64,000 bases of DNA from Zobellella maritima (lineage in GTDB: Bacteria; Pseudomonadota; Gammaproteobacteria; Enterobacterales; Aeromonadaceae), in NCBI RefSeq assembly GCF_003075035.1, contig NZ_QCZE01000003.1:1-64000 (forward strand). The letters are read 5' to 3'. Of the stretch, positions 36,123 through 46,616 are shown piece by piece; position 1 is the first letter of the stretch; each line of letters starts with the position of its first letter. The notes beneath the pieces were generated by a model. It was not told where the DNA came from and searched no databases. It saw only the letters and a program-made list of their open reading frames with translations. A program made the position numbers and the translations under genes.

Positions 36123-37067
36123 TCAGCTCCACTCACTATCGAAGGTGGGCGGCACCGTAACCGTCGAAAAGTCATCCAGGCCCGAGAACAGGTTGGAAAA
36201 GTCACTTTCACAGAGCCTCTTGACCGCCGGGTGCTGGATCATACGCTCGGCAAAAATCACATAATACTCTTCCTTCAGCTCCTCGGCTCGTCCTATCTCC
36301 ACCACCGGCTGATACTGCAGTATCGCATCCCGATAGATGGCCGGTGCCACAAAAATCCCCTGGTTGAAAAAACCGAACGCCTTCATCAGCGCTGCATCGT
36401 CAAATTCCCCCAGGATCTGGGGTTTAAGCCCCTGCACCTCCAGCCAATGGTGTAGTTGGCGTCCCATGGCCGTCCGTCGCCCCGGGATCAACAGCCGGCG
36501 CTCTTCCAGGCAGGCGGGAAAAGGCTTGGTTGGTAAAGGTTCTCGACAATAAAAGCCGATTTCACACTCACCCAGTTTCTTTGACAGCAAGCCCGCATGC
36601 TGGGCCGAATCCACTGGGCAGTCGGACAAAATCATATCCAGCTTGTGCTGACTCAGTTGCTCCAACAACATTTCATGGGTGGATTCATAACAGCGCAGGT
36701 GGATAGAGCCGTCGTTGGGGATCACCGACAACAGCACCCGGCTGGCCAGCCGTTTGGACAGGGCATCGGCAATACCGACTTCGAACAACAGATGATCTTC
36801 TTTACGATAATTGACGATATCCAGCATCTCGTAGGACAGGCTGAACATGCGATCCGCATAGCGGTATACCAACTGACCCAGTTCGCTGGCCTCCAGCTGC
36901 CGCCCCTTGCGATTGAACAGCTTGCCGCCCAATCGCTCTTCCAGCTGGCGGATCTGACCGGTTACCGTTTGCGGCGTAAGAAACAGGGCTTCGGCGGCCT
37001 TGGTGACCGAGCCTTTCTTCTGGGTCATCCAAAAATAATAGAGATGGTTGTAATTCAGGTGTGACAA
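36123..37067 (-). CDS. nhaR: LysR family transcriptional activator NhaR
   Basis: 314 residues. The N-terminal winged helix ([43 protein letters not shown]) and effector region ([33 protein letters not shown]) follow E. coli NhaR, which activates nhaA in response to Na+. A TTG start at 37067 ([12 protein letters not shown]), preceded by GGGAGAAGG, is chosen from that alignment; the longer frame to 37175 crosses a terminator hairpin. It lies downstream of nhaA, as in E. coli. Confidence 0.93.
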   Translation of the reverse strand: MSHLNYNHLYYFWMTQKKGSVTKAAEALFLTPQTVTGQIRQLEERLGGKLFNRKGRQLEASELGQLVYRYADRMFSLSYEMLDIVNYRKEDHLLFEVGIADALSKRLASRVLLSVIPNDGSIHLRCYESTHEMLLEQLSQHKLDMILSDCPVDSAQHAGLLSKKLGECEIGFYCREPLPTKPFPACLEERRLLIPGRRTAMGRQLHHWLEVQGLKPQILGEFDDAALMKAFGFFNQGIFVAPAIYRDAILQYQPVVEIGRAEELKEEYYVIFAERMIQHPAVKRLCESDFSNLFSGLDDFSTVTVPPTFDSEWS

Positions 37068-37108
37068 GAGACCTTCTCCCAATCCGCGATAGCACCATCT
37101 TAATGAAA

Positions 37109-37134
37109 CAAGCCGGGTTTGAATACCCGGCTTG
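37109..37134 (-). terminator. hairpin between nhaA and nhaR
   Basis: A perfect 10-base stem, CAAGCCGGGT (37109-37118) with ACCCGGCTTG (37125-37134), loop TTGAAT. In the direction of transcription it is followed by TTTCATTAAG, a weak T-tract. It may reduce read-through from nhaA into nhaR. Confidence 0.65.
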
Positions 37135-37175
37135 GTATGACAATAGAAGGGGCGCCAGGTTGACGCCCTGAACAA

Positions 37176-38366
37176 TCAGTAAACGGCCTGCATCTGCAGC
37201 TTGCGTTTCTTGGCCCCGGGCAAAACCAGGTACAGTATGCCGTAACCTATCAGCGCCGCCGAGGTAGAGCCAATCAATATCCCCAGCCGTGACAGGTTGG
37301 CCAGCTCCGGATTGTTACCGAAGGCCAGCGAGGCAATAAAGATCGACATGGTAAAACCGATACCGCACAGCACAGACACCGCAAAGATCTGTGGCATGGT
37401 CACACCGGTCGGCAACTGGGCAATCCGGTATTTGACCGACAGCCAGCTGGCCAGGAAGATACCCATCGGCTTGCCGAGCAACAGCCCCAGCATGATCCCC
37501 AGCGGCACAGTTGAGGTTACATCACTCAGCGACAGCCCCTCCAGAGAAACCCCCGCATTCACAAAGGCGAACAACGGCAATATGATGAAACCACAGGCGG
37601 GATGCAGCGCATGCTCCAGTTTCTTCAGGGGGGAGCTCTTGTCGTTATAGAGGGGGATCAGGAAGCCCAGCATCACCCCGGCCAGGGTTGCATGCACGCC
37701 GGATTTCAGGATCGCCACCCACATGATCAGCCCCAACAGCAGGTAAGGCTGCAGGCTGCCGACCCGAAAACGGTTGAGCAGCAGCAGGCCGATGATCGCC
37801 AGCAGGGCAATTCCCAGGGGGGGCAGCGACAGCCCATGGTTATAGAACAGGGCGATGATCAGGATGGCCCCCAGGTCATCGATGATGGCCAGTGCCAGCA
37901 GAAACACCTTCAGGCTGATCGGTACCCGCTTACCCAACAGGGCCATGACCCCCAGGGCAAAGGCGATATCGGTAGCAGCAGGAATGGCCCAGCCAGCGCG
38001 AGCCTCGGGATCGAGGGCATTGAATGCCAGGAACCACAGGGCCGGAAAGACCATGCCCCCCAGGGCAGCCATGGCTGGAAAAATGGCGTGCTCACGGCGG
38101 GACAGGGCCCCTTCGATCAGTTCTCGTTTGACTTCAAGGCCGATCAGCAGGAAGAACACCGCCATCAGACCATCGTTGACCCACAGCAGCAGAGACTTGT
38201 CGAGGTTCAAGCTGTTGACGCGGATCTGAACCTCGGTATTCAAGAAGGCAGTATAGAGATCGCCGAAGCCACTGTTGGCGATCAGGATGGCTGCCGTTGC
38301 AGCCAGAATAAGCAGAATGCCGCTGGCCGATTCCATGGCCAGAAATTTCTTCATCACGTCAGACAT
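37176..38366 (-). CDS. nhaA: Na+/H+ antiporter NhaA
   Basis: A 396-residue inner-membrane antiporter with about 12 helices that exports Na+ in exchange for protons. The Asp-Asp pair in [10 protein letters not shown] is the ion-binding site, and the pH-sensor-region His lies in [22 protein letters not shown] at 38366 follows GGAG at 8 bases; the base triplet just before it is TTG. Together with nhaR it fits a salt-exposed organism. An inverted repeat upstream may be an NhaR site. Confidence 0.97.
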   Translation of the reverse strand: MSDVMKKFLAMESASGILLILAATAAILIANSGFGDLYTAFLNTEVQIRVNSLNLDKSLLLWVNDGLMAVFFLLIGLEVKRELIEGALSRREHAIFPAMAALGGMVFPALWFLAFNALDPEARAGWAIPAATDIAFALGVMALLGKRVPISLKVFLLALAIIDDLGAILIIALFYNHGLSLPPLGIALLAIIGLLLLNRFRVGSLQPYLLLGLIMWVAILKSGVHATLAGVMLGFLIPLYNDKSSPLKKLEHALHPACGFIILPLFAFVNAGVSLEGLSLSDVTSTVPLGIMLGLLLGKPMGIFLASWLSVKYRIAQLPTGVTMPQIFAVSVLCGIGFTMSIFIASLAFGNNPELANLSRLGILIGSTSAALIGYGILYLVLPGAKKRKLQMQAVY

Positions 38367-38425
38367 CAATGAGTCTCCATAACACTTGAATCCATTCGTT
38401 CGAGTGTAATCAGCTCATGATTCCG

Positions 38426-38457
38426 CGAGTAATCGGTTGTTTCTGATTAATTACTCG
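38426..38457. promoter_or_regulatory. inverted repeat upstream of nhaA, candidate operator
   Basis: CGAGTAAT (38426-38433) and ATTACTCG (38450-38457) are perfect 8-base inverted arms 16 bases apart, about 60-90 bases upstream of nhaA. The surrounding 182-base gap up to thyA has no gene and is AT-rich. LysR regulators often bind such interrupted palindromes, so NhaR is a plausible binder. This is inference. Confidence 0.4.
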
Positions 38458-38551
38458 GAAAAAGCGAATATATTAACGGCTCAACATTGGAATAGTCGAT
38501 GATATTAAAATGTTATCCTGCCTATCAGCATAGTTAACATATGAAAATAGG

Positions 38552-39346
38552 CTAAATCGCTACCGGTGCCTTGATATGTGGGTGCGGATGGTAGTCTTCC
38601 AGCACAAAATCCTCAAAGTTATACTCAAACAGCGACTCCGGTTGCCTGGCCAGCCGTAAACGGGGTAATGCTCTGGGTTCACGCCCCAGTTGCAGACGGG
38701 CCTGCTCCAGGTGATTACGGTACAGGTGCACATCGCCGCCGGTCCAGACAAAGTCCCCGACCTCCAGCCCGGCCTGCTGAGCCATCATATGGGTCAACAA
38801 GGCATAGCTGGCGATATTGAAGGGCAGCCCCAGGAACACATCACAACTGCGCTGATACAGTTGACAGGAAAGCTTGCCGTTGGCGACATAGAACTGAAAC
38901 AGGGCATGACAGGGGGCCAGCGCCATCTTGTCCAACTCACCCACATTCCAGGCAGAGACGATGATGCGGCGGGAGTCTGGGTTGGTCTTGATGGTCTCCA
39001 GAGCCTGGCTAATCTGATCGACAACCTGGCCATCGGCCCCCTGCCAGCTGCGCCATTGATGGCCGTAAACCGGTCCCAGATCGCCGTTTTCATCGGCCCA
39101 CTCGTCCCAGATGCTGACCCCGTGCTGCTTGAGGTAGGCGATATTGGTATCACCATTCAGAAACCATAACAGCTCGTGGATAATCGATTTGAGGTGACAT
39201 TTCTTGGTGGTGACCAGCGGGAAGCCCTGGCTCAAATCGAAGCGCATCTGGTGGCCAAACACCGACAGCGTTCCTGTACCGGTGCGATCTTCCTTCTGCT
39301 CGCCCTTGTCCAAAATATGCTGCATCAGTGCCAAATAAGACTTCAT
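38552..39346 (-). CDS. thyA: thymidylate synthase
   Basis: 264 residues, identical in length to E. coli ThyA. It methylates dUMP to dTMP using methylenetetrahydrofolate. Nucleophile Cys146 is in [31 protein letters not shown] and the nucleotide-binding [17 protein letters not shown] are intact. Its ATG overlaps the lgt stop (ATGA), as in the E. coli lgt-thyA pair. Confidence 0.99.
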   Translation of the reverse strand: MKSYLALMQHILDKGEQKEDRTGTGTLSVFGHQMRFDLSQGFPLVTTKKCHLKSIIHELLWFLNGDTNIAYLKQHGVSIWDEWADENGDLGPVYGHQWRSWQGADGQVVDQISQALETIKTNPDSRRIIVSAWNVGELDKMALAPCHALFQFYVANGKLSCQLYQRSCDVFLGLPFNIASYALLTHMMAQQAGLEVGDFVWTGGDVHLYRNHLEQARLQLGREPRALPRLRLARQPESLFEYNFEDFVLEDYHPHPHIKAPVAI

Positions 39347-40161
39347 GCCGTTTTCTCTCCATTACCAAACCAACGGGGCTTGTGGTAGGCCCCCCATATC
39401 ATGATGAAACCGGCCAGCATCATGGGCATGGATAACAACTGCCCCATGCTGAACATATTCAGGTAAAGCCCCAGCTGGGCGTCGGGCTCGCGCACAAACT
39501 CCACAAGGAAACGGAACAGGCCATAACAGAGCAGGAACAGGCCGGAAATGGTGCCCCTGGGAGGACGGACCCGCCAGGCCAGGTTCAATATGAGCAGCAG
39601 CAATACCCCTTCCAGGGCAAACTGGTACAACTGGGAAGGATGTCGGGGCAAGGCGCCCGCCGCCGGAAAAATAATCGCCCAGGGCACATCCGTCACCCGC
39701 CCCCAGAGCTCACCGTTGATAAAATTGCCCAGCCTACCGGCACCCAGTCCGAAGGGGATCAGCGGAGCAATAAAGTCTGCCACGGCGAAGAATGGCTTGC
39801 GGATCTTGCGGCCAAACAGCAACATGGCGGTGATCACTCCGAGCAGGCCACCATGGAAGGACATGCCCCCGGTCCAGATCTTGAACAGGTACAGGGGGTC
39901 GGCGAGGAAGGTATCGAGCTGATAGAAAAGTACATAGCCGAAGCGGCCGCCGAGGATCACCCCCAAGAAACCGTAAAACAGCAGATCGGATACCTGCTCC
40001 CTGGTCCATGCGGAGCCAGGCTGGCTCGCCCGCCGGTTACCCAGCCACCAGGCAAAGAGAAAGCCAAGCAAATACATCAGGCCATACCAGTGGATGGCCA
40101 GGGGGCCGATCTGCAGGGCGATGGGATCAAATTGGGGAAATACCCAATGGCTCGTAGACAT
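39343..40161 (-). CDS. lgt: prolipoprotein diacylglyceryl transferase
   Basis: A 272-residue membrane enzyme with about seven helices. It transfers diacylglycerol to the lipobox Cys of prolipoproteins before LspA cleavage. The signature [16 protein letters not shown] and the essential His in MSFHGGLLG are visible. ATG at 40161 ([15 protein letters not shown]) is preferred from alignment; another ATG is 6 bases upstream. It lies about 120 bases after ptsP. Confidence 0.97.
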   Translation of the reverse strand: MSTSHWVFPQFDPIALQIGPLAIHWYGLMYLLGFLFAWWLGNRRASQPGSAWTREQVSDLLFYGFLGVILGGRFGYVLFYQLDTFLADPLYLFKIWTGGMSFHGGLLGVITAMLLFGRKIRKPFFAVADFIAPLIPFGLGAGRLGNFINGELWGRVTDVPWAIIFPAAGALPRHPSQLYQFALEGVLLLLILNLAWRVRPPRGTISGLFLLCYGLFRFLVEFVREPDAQLGLYLNMFSMGQLLSMPMMLAGFIMIWGAYHKPRWFGNGEKTA

Positions 40162-40282
40162 GCACATACCCGATTGGACAAAAAGGGTATTGTGCTACGC
40201 CGGCGCGGAAAATGAAAATATAAGTGCGCCTATCTCGCCGGGCGACTTCCAGACAAGGAATGTGCAACCCTAGCCAACAGGC

Positions 40283-42541
40283 TCAATTGCCCGCCCTCAA
40301 CAGCCCGCCCAGCCCACGCTCTTCCAGGTAACGACCAAACACCCCCTTGAAGGCGCCGGTATGCTTATGGCTCAACGCTTCCTGCAGCACCTTCTGCAAT
40401 TCATCGATACGGGACTGGCGCACGATATATTTGATACGCATGATATTGCTGTTGTTCATGCTGAAACGCCGATAGCCCATGGCCAGTAATACCAGCACGC
40501 CTATGGGCTCCCCGGCCAGCTCGCCGCAGATGGAGACCGGCTTGGCATAAAGCCGGGAATGATCGATTATCTGCTGCAGGGCCCGCAGCACGGCGGGATG
40601 CAGGGCATCATAGATATCGGCCACCCGACCGTTGTTGCGATCCACCGCCAGCAGGTACTGGGTCAGGTCGTTGGTCCCCACGGACCAGAAGTCCACCAGG
40701 GGGGCCAATTCGGGCAGTTGATAAAGCAATGAAGGCACTTCTATCATCACCCCCAGGCTGGGATAACGGATGCCATCGGGGGCAATGCCCGGCTCTGCCG
40801 ACACCTCGCGCCAGGCCCTGTCCAGCAGGCGGCGTGCAGCCCTGACCTCATCCAGGTTGCCCACCATCGGCAGCATGACAGACAGGTTGTCGATACCTTC
40901 ACTGGCCCGCAACATGGCCTTTAGCTGTACCAGGAAGATCTCTGGATGATCCAGGGTCAGCCGAATGCCCCGCCAGCCCAGGAAGGGGTTTTCTTCCACA
41001 ATGGGAAAGTAGGGAAGCTGTTTGTCTCCGCCCACATCCAGGGTACGCATGCACACGGGTTTGCCTGTATAGCTGGTCAGTATCCGGCGGTAATTGGCGG
41101 CCTGCTCCAGCTCGGATGGAAACCGATCGCGCATCATAAAGGGGATCTCGGTGCGGAACAGCCCCACCCCGTCGGCGGCGTCGTTCATGGCGATTTCGGT
41201 ATCGGCGCTGAGGCCGGCATTCAACAACAGGGAAATTTTAACGCCGTCCTGGGTTTCTGAACGCTCCTGGCGCACGGTCGCGAACAACTCGCTCATCTGC
41301 TCTTCTTCGGCGACCAGGCGTTTGTATTCCCGCAACACCGATGTGATCGGCTCCACCAGCAATTCACCGCTGTAGCCGTCGACGATAAGCGTCTTGTCTT
41401 CCAGCAATTCGAAGGAATGATCGATACCGATCACCGCCGGTATGCCCATGGCCCGCGCCAGTATGGTCGCATGGGAGTTGATGGAGCCCTTGGCCGCTAC
41501 CAGGGCCTTCAGCTTGTCCCTGGGGATTTCGGCAATCAGGGGGGCGCTGATCTCGTCGGCCACCAGGATCACCGGCTCACTGAGCGCCAAGGGACCGTCA
41601 TCTTCATGGATCAGGCGAGTCAGCAATCGCTGCCCCAGATCCCGCACATCGGCGGCCCGCTCCCGCAGATAGGGATCTGACATGGCGGTAAACTGGGCAA
41701 TTTGTTTCTCGCAGACCCGTTTGATTGCACTTCCGGCTGTCCAGCCCCGTTCTATGTCTTCTCGGATCAAGCCCATAAAAACGGGATCTTTAAGGATATA
41801 CTGGTAAACCTCGAAAATGGCCACCGACTCCCCGGCAGCGGACTCCTTGAAGCGCAACGCCATGCTGTCCAGCTCTTCGTCGACCTGTCGCAGGGCCTTG
41901 TCGAGCCGGGCCTGCTGCTGCTGAGGATCATCCGCCTTACGTGGTTTGACCTGACCCAGCTCGACCCTGGGTTGCCAAACCCAGGCCTTGCCGATGGCAA
42001 CACCCGGTGAGCCGGCCAGGCCACGCAATACCCCGTGCCAATTGGGAGATTTAAGGTTGCCTTTGGCCTCGGCATGGGCAATCACGGTCGCCAGCTGGGA
42101 CGCCAGAGTGACCAGGAAAGACTCTTCTTTCTCTTCAAACAGACGCACCTGTTTTTGCTGGACAACCAGCACCCCCAGGGTCTTGCGCTGATGAATGATC
42201 GGCGAACCCAGGAAGGATTTGAAGGCATCCTCCTGAGCTTCGGGCAGGTATTTGAAACTAGGGTGGTGCTGGGCATCCGCCAGGTTGATCAGCTCTTCCT
42301 TTTCACCGATCAACCCGACAATCCCTTCACCGAAGGGTATCTGGGCATGGCCCACCGCCTCCGGGGCCAAACCGTCGGTGGCCGCCAGCAGATAGGCCTG
42401 GTCAAGATCACGGCGCAGATAAATAGAGCAACAGTCGACCTGCATGGCATCGCGGGTCTGTCTGACCAGCTCGGACATGGCCTCGTTCAAATCGGAAGAG
42501 GCAGTAACCCGCTCGACTATCTCTCGTAATTCCTTTAACAC
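40283..42541 (-). CDS. ptsP: phosphoenolpyruvate-protein phosphotransferase PtsP (EI-Ntr)
   Basis: 752 residues. An N-terminal GAF domain (about 15-160) precedes the enzyme I part: phospho-His in GSINSHATILARAMGIPAVIG, then the PEP-binding barrel with LFRTEIPFMMRDRFPSE and the C-terminal CGELAGEPIGVLVLLAMG. It is the first enzyme of the nitrogen phosphotransferase system (PtsP-NPr-EIIA-Ntr). The partner genes ptsN and ptsO are not in the window. Upstream rppH is 16 bases away, so they are probably cotranscribed. Confidence 0.97.
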   Translation of the reverse strand: MLKELREIVERVTASSDLNEAMSELVRQTRDAMQVDCCSIYLRRDLDQAYLLAATDGLAPEAVGHAQIPFGEGIVGLIGEKEELINLADAQHHPSFKYLPEAQEDAFKSFLGSPIIHQRKTLGVLVVQQKQVRLFEEKEESFLVTLASQLATVIAHAEAKGNLKSPNWHGVLRGLAGSPGVAIGKAWVWQPRVELGQVKPRKADDPQQQQARLDKALRQVDEELDSMALRFKESAAGESVAIFEVYQYILKDPVFMGLIREDIERGWTAGSAIKRVCEKQIAQFTAMSDPYLRERAADVRDLGQRLLTRLIHEDDGPLALSEPVILVADEISAPLIAEIPRDKLKALVAAKGSINSHATILARAMGIPAVIGIDHSFELLEDKTLIVDGYSGELLVEPITSVLREYKRLVAEEEQMSELFATVRQERSETQDGVKISLLLNAGLSADTEIAMNDAADGVGLFRTEIPFMMRDRFPSELEQAANYRRILTSYTGKPVCMRTLDVGGDKQLPYFPIVEENPFLGWRGIRLTLDHPEIFLVQLKAMLRASEGIDNLSVMLPMVGNLDEVRAARRLLDRAWREVSAEPGIAPDGIRYPSLGVMIEVPSLLYQLPELAPLVDFWSVGTNDLTQYLLAVDRNNGRVADIYDALHPAVLRALQQIIDHSRLYAKPVSICGELAGEPIGVLVLLAMGYRRFSMNNSNIMRIKYIVRQSRIDELQKVLQEALSHKHTGAFKGVFGRYLEERGLGGLLRAGN

Positions 42542-42557
42542 GCCGCGCTCTCCTTAG

Positions 42558-43070
42558 TTATCTATATCGTTTACGTCCGTCTTTGCGATTTTGCTCCGCC
42601 ATCACTATGGGAGCAAACTCCCTCAGCACCCGCCGATAAACTTCCCGTTTAAAAGACACCACCTGCCGCACCGGGTACCAATAACTGACCCAGCGCCAGT
42701 CATCAAACTCGGGATGGCCATGACAGCCAAACTGAATGTTCGACTCATGATCCGAGTCCAATCGCAGCAGAAACCATTTCTGCTTTTGGCCGATGCATAC
42801 TGGGTTACTCTCCCACCGAACCAAACGCTTGGGTAACTTGTATTTAAGCCAGTGACGGGTCACTGCCAGCAGGGTAACATCTTCCGGCTTAAGGCCTATT
42901 TCCTCATACAATTCCCGATACATGGACTGCTCCGGCGTTTCACCGTCATCCACTCCGCCCTGGGGAAACTGCCAGGAGTGTTGTCCATAGCGCCTGGCCC
43001 ATAACACCTGACCGTTGCGATTGCAGATCACTATGCCTACATTGGGACGAAAACCGTCACCATCTATCAC
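42558..43070 (-). CDS. rppH: RNA pyrophosphohydrolase RppH
   Basis: 170 residues with a Nudix box, [23 protein letters not shown] (residues about 37-59, catalytic Glu pair in REL-EE). It removes pyrophosphate from the 5' end of mRNAs and triggers RNase E decay. [13 protein letters not shown] and the C-terminal [13 protein letters not shown] match E. coli RppH. It is divergent from mutH, as in E. coli, across a long regulatory-looking gap. Confidence 0.97.
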   Translation of the reverse strand: MIDGDGFRPNVGIVICNRNGQVLWARRYGQHSWQFPQGGVDDGETPEQSMYRELYEEIGLKPEDVTLLAVTRHWLKYKLPKRLVRWESNPVCIGQKQKWFLLRLDSDHESNIQFGCHGHPEFDDWRWVSYWYPVRQVVSFKREVYRRVLREFAPIVMAEQNRKDGRKRYR

Positions 43071-43240
43071 GCAATCACCAGACTAAAAAGCTAACATTGC
43101 CATGATTGTTCCACATTCCCCTATTCCCGGCAAATCATGCTGTTAACCCATGTCTAGCGGCCCGAACTGAATAACTTACCTTCCTGTCAATAGTTATAAA
43201 CAGAAAAAGGATCTATCGCCGATCCTTTTCCCCCAAAATG

Positions 43241-43249
43241 TGTGGATAA
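43241..43249 (-). promoter_or_regulatory. perfect DnaA box (1)
   Basis: TGTGGATAA on the plus strand, the reverse complement of the strong consensus TTATCCACA. Confidence 0.85.
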
Positions 43250-43457
43250 TTTTGTGATAAAACCGGTATAGATCATTTGATCTATTGGCAGATGTACGAA
43301 GATCACTTTATTAACAAACCCAAAACAAAAACAAAATCACAATTATATCAATAATATAAATTCAAAATCATTCTCCTGACTGGATCTTTTACCAGTACCT
43401 CAGACAGCCAGTAAAATGTTAATAAGTCCGGCAGCACAAAGATCCACCACTAACAAC

Positions 43458-43466
43458 TTATCCACA
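43458..43466 (+). promoter_or_regulatory. perfect DnaA box (2)
   Basis: TTATCCACA, a perfect match, in the opposite orientation to the other two boxes of this gap. Confidence 0.85.
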
Positions 43467-43575
43467 AATCGCCCGTGGCAACCGGCTCTCACCCAGCTAG
43501 AAAATTACGTTTTTTCATCTTCAAGCACTGTTGTCCGCATCCTTTATGACCGCATGATGACTTATCCCATATTTC

Positions 43576-43584
43576 TGTGGATAA
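43576..43584 (-). promoter_or_regulatory. perfect DnaA box (3)
   Basis: TGTGGATAA, with a weak TTATCC half-box (43562-43567) 8 bases to its left in inverse orientation, giving a paired arrangement like that in a DnaA-reactivating core. Confidence 0.8.
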
Positions 43585-43746
43585 GGCTGTGTAATGGCAT
43601 GTTTATACTCGGGGAAAACCGGTATATCATCTTTTCATCAGAAAACAATCAGCTACAAAGCATTTAAGTCTTTAAAAATCATATAGTTATATTTATTATT
43701 GGGTTCAGTATATCATGCTGTGCCAATCGACACGAGTGATTAATAA

Positions 43747-44424
43747 ATGAACAAATCGGACTACCGGCCTCATTCTGTCACCATGTTACTATCCCAGGCC
43801 GAGCAGCTGGCCGGTTGGTCGCTGGCCGAGCTGGCACAACAGCATGGGCTGGCCGTGCCCCGGGATCTGCGCCGGGACAAGGGTTGGGTCGGCCAGTTGC
43901 TGGAGCTGGCCCTCGGTGCCAGTGCCGGCTCCAAACCCGAACAGGACTTTCCCGAGCTGGGGGTGGAGCTGAAAACCATACCGGTGGACAGACATGGTCG
44001 GCCGTTGGAAACCACCTTTGTATGCGTGGCTCCGCTTACCGATACCGCCGGTATTCGTTGGGAAGATTCGAGTGTGCGTAACAAATTATCCCGGGTTCTC
44101 TGGATCCCGGTGCTGGGGGAGCGGAACATTCCCCCGGGCGAGCGACGTATTGGTCAGCCGTTGTTATGGGTACCCACGGCAGAGGAAGAACAGCTGTTGC
44201 GTCAGGACTGGGAGGAGCTGATGGAGTTGATCAGCCTGGGCCAGGTGCAGGAGATCAGTGCCCGCCATGGTCAGGTACTACAACTGAGACCCAAGGCTGC
44301 CAATAGCCGGGTGCTGACCGCCGCCATCGGTAAGGATGGCGAGCCTATCCAGACCTTGCCCCGGGGCTTCTACCTGAAAATCGGTTTCACCGCAGCCCTG
44401 CTGGCCCGCCACTTTATGTTGTAA
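43747..44424 (+). CDS. mutH: DNA mismatch repair endonuclease MutH
   Basis: 225 residues. It nicks the unmethylated strand at hemimethylated GATC after MutS-MutL activation. The type II-like active site Asp67, Glu74 and Lys76 sits in [28 protein letters not shown] and [20 protein letters not shown] match E. coli MutH. Its presence implies Dam methylation, in keeping with the GATC cluster just upstream. Confidence 0.97.
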   Translation: MNKSDYRPHSVTMLLSQAEQLAGWSLAELAQQHGLAVPRDLRRDKGWVGQLLELALGASAGSKPEQDFPELGVELKTIPVDRHGRPLETTFVCVAPLTDTAGIRWEDSSVRNKLSRVLWIPVLGERNIPPGERRIGQPLLWVPTAEEEQLLRQDWEELMELISLGQVQEISARHGQVLQLRPKAANSRVLTAAIGKDGEPIQTLPRGFYLKIGFTAALLARHFML

Positions 44425-44431
44425 GCAACAA

Positions 44432-44455
44432 AAAGGCCCGCAAATGCGGGCCTTT
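44432..44455. terminator. bidirectional terminator between mutH and rplS
   Basis: 10-base arms AAAGGCCCGC (44432-44441) and GCGGGCCTTT (44446-44455), loop AAAT. It lies between convergent genes and serves both; the minus-strand T-run (from AACAAAAAGG) favours the rplS operon. Confidence 0.88.
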
Positions 44456-44472
44456 ATTACAGCCGGATCGGC

Positions 44473-44832
44473 TTACTTGGTGCGAGGAGTAAGACGCTCT
44501 TTGATACGAGCAGACTTACCGGCACGGTCACGCAGATAGTAAAGCTTGGCACGACGTACGGCACCACGACGCTTCACTTCCACGCTGCCGATCAGCGGGC
44601 TGTGAGTCTGGAAGGAACGCTCTACACCTTCACCGTTGGAGATTTTGCGTACGGTGAAAGCAGAGTGCAGACCGCGGTTACGCTTGGCGATAACAACGCC
44701 TTCGTAGGCCTGCAGACGCTCTTTGCCACCTTCGGCAACGCGTACCATCACACGCACGGTATCACCGGGACCAAATTCCGGGATATCGGTACGCAATTGT
44801 TCGTCTTCAAGCTGCTTAATGATATTGCTCAT
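44473..44832 (-). CDS. rplS: 50S ribosomal protein bL19
   Basis: 119 residues, normal length: [25 protein letters not shown] at the N-terminus and [21 protein letters not shown] near the end. It sits at the subunit interface. It is the last gene of rpsP-rimM-trmD-rplS, the E. coli order. Confidence 0.98.
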   Translation of the reverse strand: MSNIIKQLEDEQLRTDIPEFGPGDTVRVMVRVAEGGKERLQAYEGVVIAKRNRGLHSAFTVRKISNGEGVERSFQTHSPLIGSVEVKRRGAVRRAKLYYLRDRAGKSARIKERLTPRTK

Positions 44833-44864
44833 GATATTTCCTTACCTAGGGTAAACTGAAAACT

Positions 44865-45614
44865 CTACTGCTTTGGGTCGCGATATTCGCGAACAAACTC
44901 GGCAAGAAGCTGCTCTTGCTCGTCAGTCAGAGCTAGGTTGTTCAAGAGTTCCGGCCTTCTTAACCAGGTCCGGCCCAATGACTGCTTCAACCGCCAGCGA
45001 GCTACCTCACCATGGTTACCGCTCAGCAGCACCTTGGGTACGGTCATGCCCGACAAGTCTTCTGGACGTGTGTAGTGAGGATGATCCAGCAGGCCTTCGG
45101 TAAAGGAGTCCTGCTCGGCACTGGCCATGTCACCGAGGACGCCAGGCACCAGACGGGCCACCGCATCGATCAGCACCATGGCGGGCAATTCGCCACCACT
45201 GAGCACATAGTCTCCGACCGACCACTCTTCGTCGACATCGGCCTGAATGACTCGCTCATCTACACCCTCGTAGCGCCCGGCAACCAGGATAAGCTTATCC
45301 TGTTTGGCCAGTTCAGCTACGCCTTGCTGATCCAGCTTGCGGCCCTGGGGAGACAGGTAGATAACCCGTGCCCCTTCGCCCGCTGCTGCCCGTGCTGCCG
45401 CTATGGCATCACGCAATGGCTGTACCATCATCAGCATACCCGGCCCGCCCCCGTAGGGTCTGTCATCGACGGTGCGATGCCGGTCCCGGGTGAAGTCTCG
45501 CGGATTCCAGCTTTCCAGCTGGAGCAGGCCATCTGTTACGGCCCGACCGGTCACTCCATAGTCGCTTACAGCCCGGAACATCTCCGGGAAGAGGCTAACC
45601 ACCCCTATCCACAT
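44865..45614 (-). CDS. trmD: tRNA (guanine(37)-N1)-methyltransferase TrmD
   Basis: A 249-residue SPOUT enzyme that makes m1G37 in tRNAs and prevents frameshifting. [21 protein letters not shown] starts the protein (ATG 45614); [14 protein letters not shown] and [15 protein letters not shown] are the knot and SAM regions. The longer frame to 45662 overlaps rimM and does not align. Confidence 0.98.
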   Translation of the reverse strand: MWIGVVSLFPEMFRAVSDYGVTGRAVTDGLLQLESWNPRDFTRDRHRTVDDRPYGGGPGMLMMVQPLRDAIAAARAAAGEGARVIYLSPQGRKLDQQGVAELAKQDKLILVAGRYEGVDERVIQADVDEEWSVGDYVLSGGELPAMVLIDAVARLVPGVLGDMASAEQDSFTEGLLDHPHYTRPEDLSGMTVPKVLLSGNHGEVARWRLKQSLGRTWLRRPELLNNLALTDEQEQLLAEFVREYRDPKQ

Positions 45615-45643
45615 GATTTTCTCCGTGCACGGCACGACTGGAA

Positions 45644-46165
45644 TTAAAAATCCGGATCCCAATCAACTTCGATGATCTTGCCTTGTACATTCACAGACTT
45701 GATCACCTGTTCTTCTAAAAACGGAATCAACCGCTCTCTTTGACCAAACGCATCATTGGCATTGGCTTTGACCACCAGCACGTCATTTGAGCCGGTTTCC
45801 ATCAGCTGAGTGACTTCACCCAGGTGGTATCCCCTGGTGTTCTTCACCTGACAACCGATCAGATCGCGCCAGTAAAACTGGTCTTCCGGCAGCGCAGGAA
45901 ATACCTCCGCCCCTACCGCAATATCGGTACCGGTCAGTGCCTGGGCCTCTTCCCGCTGGTCGATATCGGCCAGCTTGCAGATAAGGCCGTTGCTGTGACG
46001 TTTCCATCCAGTCACCTGGACTTCACGCCAGCCTTTGCCGTCTTTTATCAACCAGGGTTGATAATCGAAAATGCCTTCTGGCTGGTCGGTAAAGGAGTTG
46101 ACCTTCAACCAACCCTTGATACCGTAAACGGCACCCAGTTGGCCTACTACTACAGGGTCGCTCAC
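45644..46165 (-). CDS. rimM: ribosome maturation factor RimM
   Basis: 173 residues with an N-terminal RimM barrel ([23 protein letters not shown]) and a C-terminal PRC-like barrel ([36 protein letters not shown]). It assists 16S 3' domain assembly by binding uS19. It lies between rpsP and trmD. Confidence 0.97.
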   Translation of the reverse strand: MSDPVVVGQLGAVYGIKGWLKVNSFTDQPEGIFDYQPWLIKDGKGWREVQVTGWKRHSNGLICKLADIDQREEAQALTGTDIAVGAEVFPALPEDQFYWRDLIGCQVKNTRGYHLGEVTQLMETGSNDVLVVKANANDAFGQRERLIPFLEEQVIKSVNVQGKIIEVDWDPDF

Positions 46166-46188
46166 CTTAACTCCCTACCTTTCAAGAC

Positions 46189-46437
46189 TTAGGCCGCTTT
46201 GGCCGCGTCTTTGATAAGCTTGGCTACGCGCTCGGAAACGCTTGCACCCTGGCCTACCCAGTGGTTGATGCGCTCCAGATCCAGACGCAGTTTTTCTGCC
46301 TGGCCTGCAGCGATCGGGTTGAAGAAGCCTACTTTCTCGATGAAACGACCATCGCGAGCATAGCGGCTGTCAGCAACTACTACCTGGTAGAACGGACGCT
46401 TTTTAGCGCCACCACGTTGTAAACGAATGGTTACCAT
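46189..46437 (-). CDS. rpsP: 30S ribosomal protein bS16
   Basis: 82 residues: [20 protein letters not shown] through [14 protein letters not shown] at 46437 follows GAGGAC; the upstream frame to 46557 crosses the promoter, so it is rejected. It is the first gene of the rpsP-rimM-trmD-rplS operon. Confidence 0.98.
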   Translation of the reverse strand: MVTIRLQRGGAKKRPFYQVVVADSRYARDGRFIEKVGFFNPIAAGQAEKLRLDLERINHWVGQGASVSERVAKLIKDAAKAA

Positions 46438-46509
46438 ACCGTCCTCTATATACTTGAAACAAACAAGGTCCGCAGACAATGCGAACCCTGGCTTAAAATA
46501 AGCCGCGCA

Positions 46510-46537
46510 ATTGTACTCTGATCCGTATTTAATGCAA
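46510..46537 (-). promoter_or_regulatory. promoter of the rpsP-rimM-trmD-rplS operon
   Basis: Minus strand: -35 TTGCAT (46532-46537), a 16-base spacer, -10 TACAAT (46510-46515), then a GC-rich discriminator TGCGCGGC, typical of growth-rate-controlled ribosomal promoters. It lies about 70 bases upstream of the rpsP start. Confidence 0.7.
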
Positions 46538-46616
46538 CCAAAGCTGACTTTTTGCACGGCCCCACAGGAGCCGGTGAACTACCACCGGGAATGGTTTCTG
46601 TTCCCGTCCTCCTCTA

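Larger units (their letters stand above)
43071..43746. other. rppH-mutH intergenic region with DnaA boxes and GATC cluster; DARS2-like candidate
   Basis: A 676-base AT-rich stretch. It has three perfect TTATCCACA DnaA boxes (two inverted, one direct), a 7-of-9 relative at 43194-43202, and seven GATC sites between 43210 and 43444, about seven times chance expectation. There is also an A/T-rich block at 43310-43370 with an IHF-like TATCAATAATATA near 43346. As I recall, the E. coli DnaA-reactivating element DARS2 lies next to mutH, so the location fits. The 83-residue frame at 43416-43667 has poor protein character and no ribosome site, and is not annotated. Confidence 0.65.

Noticed and set aside
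43416-43667. An 83-codon frame in the rppH-mutH gap
   Set aside because: It overlaps two perfect DnaA boxes, has no ribosome site and no protein-like pattern. The gap is better explained as a replication-control region.
43071-43746. Chromosomal replication origin (oriC) in the rppH-mutH gap
   Set aside because: Boxes, GATC sites and AT-rich DNA fit, but dnaA, dnaN, gidA, mioC and rpmH are absent from the neighbourhood, and E. coli has DARS2 beside mutH. It stays as a less likely alternative.
46560-46616. ffh terminator in the ffh-rpsP gap
   Set aside because: CCGGTG/CACCGG and GGGAA/TTCCC pairs occur, but they are short and lack a T-run, so a terminator cannot be supported.
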